Origin: Erodium maritimum
Lineage: Eukaryota; Streptophyta; Magnoliopsida; Geraniales; Geraniaceae
Direction of reading: 5' to 3'
Assembly: GCA_963921825.1 (NCBI GenBank)
Contig: OY997591.1
Span: 31,827,825-31,891,824 of the forward strand
DNA length: 64,000 bases
The translations under genes were made by a program, and so were the position numbers. Position 1 is the first letter of the stretch. Every line of letters starts with the position of its first letter. The notes under the pieces were generated by a model. It was not told the DNA's origin. It saw only the letters and a list, made by a program, of their open reading frames with translations, and ran no database searches. Shown here one piece after another: positions 10,473 to 20,355 of the stretch.

Positions 10473-12501
10473 TGTAAAGACCGGAAAAATTAAAATGGGG
10501 TAATCTTTTGCAAAACGAAACATTGGAGTAAGTTTTTGCAAACAAGGTGTTTAAAGAGAGAAATCAAAAAAAAGGAAGAAGGTGGACTGACCTGGGAGTT
10601 GGGCCAGGCTTGGGCCCAACCAGGAGTGCGCCCCAGGCCCGCACACCAAAGTGGCCCAGAGACGTACGCGGCCCGGTTCATCGCGAGAGAACCCTAGCCT
10701 TTTAAGCCAAAACGCGTCGTTCAGCGTCTTTGGTATGCACGCGGACCGAGACGAGAGGTCGTCTCCTCTCTCGCGAACCAGGACGAACCTTCGCCGTCGC
10801 GCTGTCCTTCCTCTCCGTTCTTCTCCACCTCCACCTCCACCAAGCTCCTCTTCAACTCATACTCCTTCTTCTTTATCTGATGCTTCAACTCGCTGCGAAA
10901 CCCCAAACCCAGAAGAGCCCTCGCTTCCTCCCTCTTCGTTTCGCCGCCAGAACCAGCACGAGTTCGCCGGAGACCCATTCCCTCAAGTTCATCCTCCCCA
11001 CGCGTGAATCGAGCCCCAGCCTGCACTCCTTCTTCTTCCCCGACCTTGTATTATCGGGATTCCAGCTTCCCGAGCTCGATTCGAGCTGTGTGGCTCGGAA
11101 CCCTAGCCGGTGAAACCCACCTCCGTCAGATCTGAGACTTGGGTCGCGTTTCCAGCAACCACATCGCTGTCACGGGGTCACCAGAGTCTCAACGACCGTC
11201 TCCGCCTGTTCTCCCCTCTCCCAAGCGCTCCTTGACACCTTAGACGGCGGCCGGAAACCTCGCGGTCTCGCCGGAGTCAGGCCGAGCTCGAGCTCGTGGC
11301 CGAGCAGACTCTGGGTCAGATAGGTCGTGGGCTGAGAAGGCATGGGCCTGGTCACAGGCCATTGGGCCAGATTTGGCATCGGGCCAGACGAAAGAGAAGA
11401 CGGGCCTTGGGCTCAAACCAAGACTTTGGGTTCGGACACGGGCCGGGTCTGGACTCGGGTCTGGACCGGGCTTGGGTCTGGACCGGGTCGGATCCAGGTC
11501 AATCCAGTTTCAAAGAAAAATGTTTTAAAATCAGATTTAATTAACTGATTTAATTAATTCAAGGTGAGAAATTAAAAGAAAATTTTGGTTAAATCAGAGG
11601 ACCTTTGGACAATTACCGGTTTTGATTGGACTTTCTATTTGTCAAACCTAGACGGGACTTCGCCCGAGAACTTGGGCTTGGAACCGAGTAAAGACGGAGA
11701 GGAAGCTAGCTCGGACTTCGACATCTACGAGAAGATTATTAGAGGAAGACCAAAAGGTAGGGGAAATTCTAACTACTCGAGTATTTCATTACTAGAACGC
11801 ATGTTAGGTTAATAAAATTGGAAAGGTCCTAGATTTGCATATAGGATGCGAATAACTAGAATAATTGTCTTTCAATTACTAATAATCGGATGTGTCTAGA
11901 ATAGAATACATGCTTAGGATGAGAATAACTAGTGTAACTTGCTTTCAATACTTGGGAATTGATTTACTGGTAGAGAGGCCGTGATGAGCCCCCGGATTAG
12001 TTGTTGTGTTAGGTTCACATGCTTGGTTGCTAGTTATTAGGATAATCAAGAGTCTAATGAAACTAGTTTAATTTTATGTTTGATTGATTAAATGTTTACT
12101 TGATTGGTTGAGTGATTGCGTGTTGAAATAGTTGGTCGATTGAACGGATGATCGAGTATGACTGGTTGTGCCAAATGGTACAATCAGGTGATCGATGTAC
12201 CGACGGTTCGTGACAGGTAAGTATACGGTAATTGTGGAGTACTAATGAGTGTATTTGCTGTGATGAAAGTGTGATTCGACAAGTGTTGATTGATGGATAA
12301 ATTATAGTGTGTTTCCCTTATTCTTATTCTTGAAATGTTTGGTTGTTCGATTTGGTACTACACCGGGGGGGGGGGGGGGGGGGGTAATCCGGTGGTGTTA
12401 TGGTCATTGGTGGTTGGAAGATCCTATGGGATTGGAGCCTGAGGGCATCGGTTATTGGATACTACTGGGATTGATTATTGGAGCCTTAGGGCATTGGTTA
12501 T
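10473..12501 (+). repeat. 5' LTR of the gag-only element, truncated at its 3' end
   Basis: Matches the 3' LTR pieces at 19976-20350 and 23580-25000, differing at only a few percent of positions where I compared them (for example 11585-12360). It holds a TATA-like TTTTAAG near 10700, a GGGTC/TCGGG-rich zone (11300-11520) and a 20-G run. Identity with the 3' LTR stops at about 12501, inside a GATTATTGGAGCC repeat; the last kilobase of LTR and the primer-binding site are missing. Confidence 0.8.
12365..12384 (+). repeat. 20-nt G homopolymer in the 5' LTR
   Basis: An uninterrupted run of 20 G follows TACACC. The matching site in the 3' LTR has 25 G (24925-24949). Such a tract can form G-quadruplexes and slips in replication and sequencing. 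Confidence 0.95.
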
Positions 12502-12630
12502 TGGATGAAGGTGTGGTGCGTAGATGGGCCTTGTGATGGTCGGAGGATACATCATGGCTTGTTGAGAGTGATGAAGAAGGAGAATCACAGTGGAGATTGA
12601 AGCAGCAAGGACGAGCTTCGAAGCTTCTGA
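12502..12630. repeat. Segment shared with the Mutator-like element at 29490-29615
   Basis: About 126 bp (GGATGAAGGTGTGGTGCG..CTTCGAAGCTTC) match 29490-29615 at roughly 90%. It sits exactly where the 5' LTR departs from the 3' LTR and before sequence that belongs to the internal region of this family (compare 45940-46080). It is therefore filler or a captured segment at a deletion junction. Confidence 0.75.
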
Positions 12631-12639
12631 TTTCGTTTA

Positions 12640-14369
12640 AGCCGAACGGTTGAGATGGTTATATTGCTTGATTGGTACCCTTACCCTAATGACTGTAAGA
12701 TACAGTGATCGGTGAAGCCGAACGGTTGAGATCGGTATTGGGTTAACAGGCAGTTATCGAGCCGTTAAAAATTGGTGGTTGAGTAAATCATTTGTTAAGA
12801 AAGATTGTTAATTTGAGTTTTTTTGTGTGGTTTTGTGGCAATAGTGTGAGTTTCTAAGCTAAGAGTGTACTACGAATGTCTTGATATGTTCCTCTTTTAT
12901 GGGTGATTTTGTTAAGGTGTACCCACCTTCCGACTAGAAGTCGGTAAAGCGTGCTACGATTCTGAGATTTTGGGGCACGAGAACCCCATGGTATTTGGGA
13001 GCACGAGCACTCCGCATACCGATGGTATTGATAATTTTGGGGCACGAGCACCCCGTGGTACTTTGGGAGCACGAGCACTCCGCATACCGAGTGTGTTGAG
13101 AAATTTGGGGAGCACGAGAACTCTATACACTGAGAACTTCGAGGAACATGAGAACTTCGTTTATTGATTGTGTTGTGTACTTTGAAGAGCATGAGAACTC
13201 TGTGTATTGATTGTGTTGTGCACTTTGCGGAGCATAAGTATTGAATGCATTGTGAAAATAAATTGGTAATTGTCGATTTATTTAAGTACCCACAGTTCTT
13301 TAAGAATTAAAGTTGAAATTGATATTGAGTCGAAATCGATAGTGAGTTTGAATTTGACATTGGGTTTGAAGTTGCGGCTTAACGTAAATTGGAAATTGAG
13401 TTTGGAATGGAAAGTAAGTCGAGACAGCGTTTGAGATTGAGTGTTAAGATCGGGTTTAGATCGGATGAACGAGCGATGCTCGGGGTGGTCATGACACGTT
13501 GGTTAAATAATTGTTAAGGAAATTTCCGCTTAGGACGGCGGTTAATTGATAAGTAAAACCTGAAGGGTTAAATTGACCGGGTGATAATGAGATACTTGCT
13601 AAGACCCGCGTGGGTTATTTATGGTGTTCAAGAGGTTGTGTATTTGAGATGTTTTGTGTGCACCTTATGGGTAGGACTCTGTGTACAGGTTATTATATAA
13701 ATGTCCCGCTTAGGCGGATGGTTAGTGGAAAATACGAATAGGTCATGTCGAATTTTCTGTGAAGCTGAAGTGTTTGTATTATCACGGGCTGACTCAGGGG
13801 CGCCACTGTAGTCGAGCGTGATAGGGGATGTCAAGTGGTTGCAACGAGATTCGGGGACGCCTGAATTGGGTTGCAACGACGTGAGATCAACCTGAATGTT
13901 ATAAGAGAAAAGTAAGGGATTGAAATTATGGAAAAAAGTTGAGGACATAAATTGTGAAATTTATCGTGTTACGATTCTAGACCCTAGTGTTGGGAAGATA
14001 CCCAATCGCGGGGTATGCATGTTGCTTTGCGATTTGTGTGAATTGATTGAGATTGTTCCTCCTGTGGGAGTTGATTGCTTTGATTGAACCGATGATTGCT
14101 GTTGTGAGACGCACTAAGATACGGCCTTGTCTGCCTATATATAAAGTATTATATATATCTACTGAGCCTAAGTGCGGTTAGTCATTTTATGATCTTTGTG
14201 AGACGCGCGTGAACGTCCTTGTGTTTTGATCGAACCGGTTGTTCTAAACGAGACTTCGTACTACTGATCCAAGTAGAATCCCATTAAGACGCATGAGAAC
14301 GTCCCTTTATGATGAATTGAACCACCTGAGTTAATTTGAAATATGAACTTACGTTTTAAGTGCAACGAG
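12640..14369 (+). other. Internal non-coding region of the gag-only element
   Basis: Bases 12640-12800 match 45940-46080 and 13730-13900 match 46560-46720, both downstream of the primer site in the second family member. This is therefore the internal leader, not LTR. A tandem array of GCACGAG-containing units of about 50 bp lies at 12965-13200. No gene is supported. Confidence 0.7.
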
Positions 14370-17260
14370 TGTCACGCCCCAATTTCAGCGAACCGAAACT
14401 AGGGACGCGAACGTTTAAAAAGTTACAAAACTGAAACCTGTTTTCGTTAAATCACTTTAAAAGTCAGTTTAGTTCCACAAGAGAATATTATTTACATCTC
14501 AAAATAAAAGTCCCACACTTGGACAAAACGAGATACACGTCTCTAGACTCAAAACACCCAGCAACCCGCTTCAAGCTCTTCAAGCTTCAGAAGCTCACCT
14601 AGTCCAGACTACGAACGGTACCTGTAGGAAAATCAGCTAGGGGTGAGCGTTCTCTCACCACCACAGATAACATACTGACTAAGGCATAATTAGTAGACAA
14701 AGTCGATGACACCAACAACGACTCAAAGACACACACACGACCAGTCTTTTCCTCAACTGACTCGACACACGGATACGTTATGTAGACCCCACACTACGAT
14801 CGACGACCTCCTCCAAGACACGACTGACCACACAATACCAAACAAGATCACAAAGGATCGCAAACCGGCTGCTCAGTAACCAATCTCTGTCTCTCGCCCT
14901 TTCCGATCCCAGTCGGTACAGGCGGTCGACCTGTCGCGCAACTTCTCCCGATCCCAGTCGGGAGGCTAACCCACAACCTCTCCGCTTCACCCGATCCCAG
15001 TCGGGTGGTTAGCCACACCCGCGCGTCCTTCCCCCGATCCCAGTCGGGGAGCTAGCCCACAACCCCTCCGCTTCTCCCGATCCCAGTCGGGAGGCTAGCT
15101 ACACCACACAACCTCCACCAGTATCAAGTAACCAATCACAATCACAAACAAGTTCAAACAGACAGTAACGACATCGGTGACAACTCCACATGCACTCAAG
15201 GCCAACAAGACACCAACAACCAAACACAGGTTCAACAACCCTACGGGCCCTCATGGCCGCCCAAGACACCAACAGTAAAGTACGAGTTCACAACCCCACG
15301 GGCACTCACGGCCACCCAAAACACCGAAACGACAACACGGGCTCTCACGGCCACCCAAGACTCAGCAATAAATAACACGGGCTCTCAAGGCCACCAAAAC
15401 TCGACAATAAATAAAACGGGCTCTGAAGGCCACCCAACTCAACAACAAATAACACGGGCTCTCAAGGCCACCCAAACTTAACAACAAATGACACGGGCTC
15501 TCAAGGCCACCCAAACTCAATCAACAAACAACGCACAACAACCTCCGGGCATGGTCATATGCCTCCAGTAAATCAGTTAACGCTAAGTTCTCTGCTCCTA
15601 CGACACTACTAAGTGTCACATGCATTTCCAGTATTCGCTACGTTCCCGTATCATGCATTTCTAATATTCGATAACCTAAATAACCCACGACACCCCGGTG
15701 TCACATGCAATTCTACAGTTAACTTTCCCTAGTCAGGGCCGAGATCCGGCTACTTTTCCCTACCTCGTAAGCAACTCCAAAAGTGCTCCACTAAACCCGA
15801 GATGATCGCAGTCACTCGCCGAGCCTCCCTTTGCCTCGGTCCGCAGCACGATCTAAAAGAACACAGATTTAACTCACTTTTAAACTAGTAGGAATAAGCC
15901 GAAAATTAAATAAACTCAACGCCCAAACGTAACCCCGACAATGTCGATAAAGGACCCTTTAAGGCCCGATTCGCCCGACATGGTGAATCTGCCCGGGTTT
16001 TGTAAATTGCTTTCCGAGGCTCCCCTTCGATCGGAGCCGGACTCTAAATTTAACACGAAGCCCCAAATTAATAACGGTTCCGCCGTTAAGTTAACGGCTA
16101 CGATTTGTCCATTTTAAATTCGACAATTGTCGTTTACACCCGAGCGGGATAAAAGTCGGGTTACGACGGATCGGGTTCGAGCACCCGCGCACCGAACCCA
16201 GGTTTGATCTAAACCCAGTTTAAACCCCCTTTTAACTTAAAACCGTCGTAGAACTCCCTTGCTTTAATTAATTCCGTCTTTGATTTTAAAACAAAACGGT
16301 TTCCTTCCGTTCGTTTCCAAACTCGATATTTTGGTCCAAAACCCTTATAAAGTCGATTTGATTTCGTTTCCCTTTTTCGATTTAACTTAACTCGAGTTTA
16401 AACTTAACAGCCGACTTTCGCTTTAAAACCCGTTTAACCTACCCGATCTAGTTTTAACGATAACCATTAAACAGTTCAGTTTAGACTCCTCCATTTCACA
16501 CTTGAACAGATTCAAAACAAATGTAAAGAACATAAAAACGATATCTTATATTTTGTCGTTCTTTACAATTTCAGATTACAACGTTTACAATAATCTTTTA
16601 GACAAAACTGGATTCATGTTTTTTGTGTTCTGTTCCTTTCCATTTCGGGAGCTCCGTTCCATCCCGACCGGATCTGAACGAACTCGGGAACGGGAAAACA
16701 AAAGACGAAGAACGGGATCGGTTAGGTGCGACCGACCACCGGCGCTGGTCGGTCGAGGTTCCACGGCCGAGAACTAACCGTGAGGAACGGTGGCGGCGAT
16801 GGAGAGCGGCGGTGTACGGCGGTGGACGGCGGTGTACGGCGAGGTTCGCCTTGGGTCCGGACGGCTCGGTCCTGTTCCGGATCTGACGAGCTCGCCGGCG
16901 ACGGTGGGAGCTCGGCTCACGTTAGGGCTCGGGATGGGGAGGTCGGAGACGGTGGTGGCGTGGGGAGCTCGGGACGAAACCGGTGGTGGACGGCCGGTTT
17001 GTGGACGGAGACGGGGACGATGCTGGTCGGAGATGAAGGAGAAGAGAGAGGCAGGGAGGTCGGGACGGTGAAGGCGTGGCTGGCCGGAGCGGTAACGGCG
17101 TCGGGATGGGGGAGAAGAAGACGGGACGAGGGTGGTGAAGACCGGGACGGTGACGGCGTGAAGAGCTCGGCCGGAAAAGGTGGTGGACGGAGCTGGTTCG
17201 GCGAGGGAGGTGAGGAAGAGAGAGAGTCGGATCGGGAGGGAGAGAGAGGATTCTCTGTAC
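14370..17260 (-). mobile_element. Minus-oriented LTR of a related Ty3-gypsy-type family
   Basis: Starts TGTCACGCCCC, the complement of the usual 3' LTR end of this group, and shares long stretches with 20356-23578 (for example around 15560-15700 against 21880-22050). Tandem arrays occur: a roughly 43-bp unit with the hairpin CCCGATCCCAGTCGGG (14890-15100) and a roughly 38-bp unit GGGCTCTCAAGGCCACC (15230-15530). The right boundary is uncertain. The GC-rich frames at 16500-17300 fall in this LTR and are not regarded as genes. Confidence 0.6.
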
Positions 17261-17274
17261 TAATGGATCAGGCG

Positions 17275-17690
17275 CCAGCCGTTGAGAAGCATCTTTAGGA
17301 GACCGCCAGAGCGTGGAAGAACAGGCCGAGGCCGAGTGTCTTCCTAAGGCCGTCAAAGAGTCGTAATACTAAGAGGCAGAGGACCTCAGGATTGTTTCAA
17401 CCACGGACCCATTCCGATGGGACACGACAGGTTGGGGCAGCAGCGTTAGTTGGACCTTCCCCGGTGGCACAGTTTTGTCCTTCGTGCAAACAGTTTGGAC
17501 ATCTAGGCCGGAACTGCCCATGGAATGTTGTATTCACAAACCGTCCTGCAGGTCGGCCTACGAGAGCCGATAAGATAACATGCTCTCACAGCAGCAGATT
17601 CTTCCACCACCACCGCGAGAAGGACTTCTGATTCAGCAGGGCCGAGCATACGCGATTGCCGGGCCCCGAGCTGAGGGACTTGATACCGAT
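17275..17690 (+). pseudogene. gag remnant with CCHC zinc knuckle
   Basis: The translation of 17392-17631 contains CPSCKQFGHLGRNC, a perfect C-x2-C-x4-H-x4-C knuckle (Cys29, Cys32, His37, Cys42 of the 79-residue frame), the RNA-binding signature of retrotransposon nucleocapsid. A short upstream frame starting MDQAPAVEKHL ends in a stop at 17296-17298. The downstream QGRAYAIAG resembles the end of Ty3-gypsy gag. No protease follows. This is the only protein-coding trace of the element. Confidence 0.65.
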
Positions 17691-17699
17691 CTTGAGATC

Positions 17700-19958
17700 G
17701 CTTAGAGTGCTCGGTTACGATTTACATTGTGGATTGTGTTTTCTAACACTTGAGCTTTACACTTGGCCGTATTGTTAGCGTGGTTATTTTCTGTTGGAAC
17801 GAAATTAAAACTGGTAAACCCTACCCGTATCTTAACACACCGACTAGAGGTGCGGTCGTACCGATTAGTGTCAGTTTGAGTTTGAAAGAGGAGTAACAGA
17901 CCTTGTCGTACTGAAAGTTATTTTCTCTCGTCGAGAGTACTAATCGAGTTTTAAGAACCGATGGGTGAAACAACAGACGTTCATCGAATGTCATCAGCAG
18001 CGAATGCTGAGCAGTGGAAGGCTGCAACCTTGACCAGTAAACGGTCCGACCGGTCACCGGAGATGACCGAGCAACGATAAGATCAGAGTAGCGCAGCGGA
18101 AGCGTGGTGGGCCCATACCCACAAGAGTCGTAATCGACAGCTCCTTCTACCCCTGCTAAAGGATTTAAGTTATGAGATTCGAACCGTCGAACCGTTTTTG
18201 TTTCAAATTCCGTTTAACGAGCGAAAAGTTGCACAAGTGTGTGCCGTACGTAAGAAATTAGATTAGAATGCGCTCCCTACGTTCGTCCCGGAGGGACCAA
18301 ACGGTTTGCCGTCAGTTCACGCGGAACAGGCGAATAACACCGAGAGTTGACCAGACAACTTTCCTAGCGGAGAAGAATACGGAAAACGAGAACCGGGTAC
18401 CAAGGTGTACCTTTGTCAGCAAGAGAAGAAAGATCGCCAAACTTCCCACGAGGAATAAGCATAACCATAAGGCTACGCCATAGAATTGAGAGCACCTCTC
18501 GTTGGAATCCGGCAACGGATAGCCGAAGGCGACTACCACAAGCTTCCAGGCCAGTAACAAGATGGCACCGAATGAAGCGTTGTGTGGTAGGTCGGATTTT
18601 TGTGCCATGCATGAGCACAAGGAAAGATAAGAGTTAATCGTTGTTGGTTTTGAGTTGTTCGAGGAACGATGGAAGGAACCGCGCTAGTTTCTGTACTGTT
18701 CAAATTATTGAGATCTCAGTGCATGATGATTACTCCTTATGGGGTGAATGGGGTGGACTTGACTATAAGTCGTTTTAATCAATAGCTCATGAACGAGTGT
18801 CAGCGATATAAGGATTACCACCAGTTGGAAAAATCCTTGTCAATCGATCTTGGATTATGTTTCGCTGTAGAGTGTGATTATCATACGGTTAGTTTTTATG
18901 TTTTGAAGGACACCTACTTTCGACCAAATGCCAGTAAGAGGTTTTATCGGTCCTTGTTGTTATACGTCGTTCGTCCGACTAGATGTCGGTAGTATTCATG
19001 GTAGTACTGAACCATGCACCGGTTCTGAGAACCGTTGTCTCGTTGATATGATGATTTGGGTGAGACGAATTGTGATGTGTTTTGGTCAGGTGTTGAGAAC
19101 TGGTACCGATGTCAAGAGAATTATCGCGAGTTGGATAACCTTCCCGATTGATCACAGTTAGGTGTTGATGTCTTACCGCGAGTTAGGTTTGTGATGCTTG
19201 ATGTGTGACTGACCCGTATCAGGTTGAGAATCGTGATAAGGTTTAACCGTTGTGACATGCTGCACACGTGTGCCATGCTTAGTATGACATAAGGTTTTTG
19301 ATTAAGTTACGTTTTGAGGCATGCCGCATTTCGACTATATGCTGGTACATTGTACCATTTACTTGATTGAGGTACGTCTAACTTTCCACGAGATGTGATG
19401 AAACGAGCGTTTGTTCCAAACCCCGCAGTGGTTATGAGAACCTTTGATTGGATGATTGCATTTGTGCGTTACTTGCTCGTCTTGTGTGTGTTAGGTCGTG
19501 ACAAGACCGTATTGGCGTTCCAGTGTGAACTATTCGGGAGACGGTTACTAAAGAGAAATTGAGGAGTTACATTCTGCGGATGACTCCGTCCTTGTCCGAT
19601 TTTCGGAGTATTCCGGTAAGACACCCATACCGAAGGTAAATTCCGGTATGGCATGTCTGAACCGAGGTCGTTCTATCCGGTGCAATACCGGTGCCATTGA
19701 GGATTCTGATGAGAAGTATCTACATCGAGGTTGTTGGTGACGGTCCGCCGTCTACACTAACGTTGGATATTGTTATCGGTTGCCAAGATCGTTATCTGGC
19801 ATTCCTCAATATCTGAGGTGGGTGCGATTATCCCTATTGAGTTGCACCTGTTGGTCCACCGGATGTGGTAAACCGGATGGTTGTTCCGAACCGTGCAATG
19901 ATCATGAGATCCATTATCATGAGGAGCACGTTTGTTTTAAATTTCGAGGACGAAATTC
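17700..19958 (+). other. Internal region after gag without pol domains
   Basis: Where protease, reverse transcriptase and integrase should lie there are only short broken frames (17821-18057, 18268-18637, 18789-19161, none with pol motifs) and repeats of the CCGGT type near 19600-19900. A tRNA-derived block lies at 18082-18123. Confidence 0.55.
18082..18123 (+). pseudogene. 5' half of an initiator tRNA-Met embedded in the retroelement
   Basis: The sequence reads ATCAGAGTAGCGCAGCGGAAGCG, then TGGTGGGCCCATACCCACA. It follows plant initiator tRNA-Met from position 1 through acceptor strand, D arm (A-box TAGCGCAGCGG) and anticodon arm (CAT anticodon), with one substitution and one missing A in the anticodon loop. 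The T arm and 3' acceptor strand do not follow. The same 5' end recurs in the second family member at 47809-47831, in matching upstream context. It is in sense orientation, so it is not a primer-binding site. Confidence 0.65.
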
Positions 19959-19962
19959 TTTT

Positions 19963-19975
19963 AAGGGGGGAAGAC
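19963..19975 (+). promoter_or_regulatory. Polypurine tract before the 3' LTR
   Basis: AAGGGGGGAAGAC directly precedes the TG of the LTR, after the ATTTCGAGGACGAAATTC context that is typical of Ty3-gypsy elements. It would prime plus-strand synthesis. Confidence 0.8.
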
Positions 19976-20355
19976 TGTAAAGACCGGAAAAATTAAAATG
20001 GGGTAATCTTTTGCAAAACGAAACATTGGAGTAAGTTTTTGCAAACAAGGTGTTTAAAGAGAGAAATAAAAAAAAGGAAGAAGGTGGACTAATCTGGGAG
20101 TTGGGCCAGGCCTGGGCCCAACTAGGAGCGCGCCCAAGGGCTGCACGCCAAACCGGCCCAGAGACGTACGCGGCCCGGTTCATCGCGAGAGAACCCTAGC
20201 CTTTTAAGCCAAAATGCGTCGTTCATCGTCTTTGGCATGCACGCGGACCGAGACGAGAGGTCCCCTCCTCTCTCGCGAACCAGGACGAACCCTCGCCGTC
20301 GCGCCGTCCTTCCTCTCCGTTCTTCTCCACCTCCACCAAGCTCCTCTTCACCTCA

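Noticed and set aside
10651-11113. 118- to 127-codon Pro/Ser-rich frames at the start of the LTR
   Set aside because: Overlapping frames on both strands in CT-rich LTR leader, not kept in the other LTR copies.
11585-11812. 75-codon frame present in both LTRs (also 24145-24372)
   Set aside because: It is shared because the LTRs are duplicates. The related LTR at 42483 does not keep the frame, it lacks an ATG start, and no domain is seen.
15190-15530. Regularly spaced short repeats resembling a CRISPR array
   Set aside because: The units are contiguous tandem repeats of about 38 bp without unique spacers, inside a plant LTR.
16726-17298. 190-codon GC-rich frame, Arg/Gly-rich
   Set aside because: It lies in LTR leader DNA with long frames on both strands, as expected from GC-rich, stop-poor sequence; no domain.
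18082-18150. A functional tRNA gene
   Set aside because: No T arm, B-box or 3' acceptor strand follows the anticodon arm on this strand, and an anticodon-loop base is missing.
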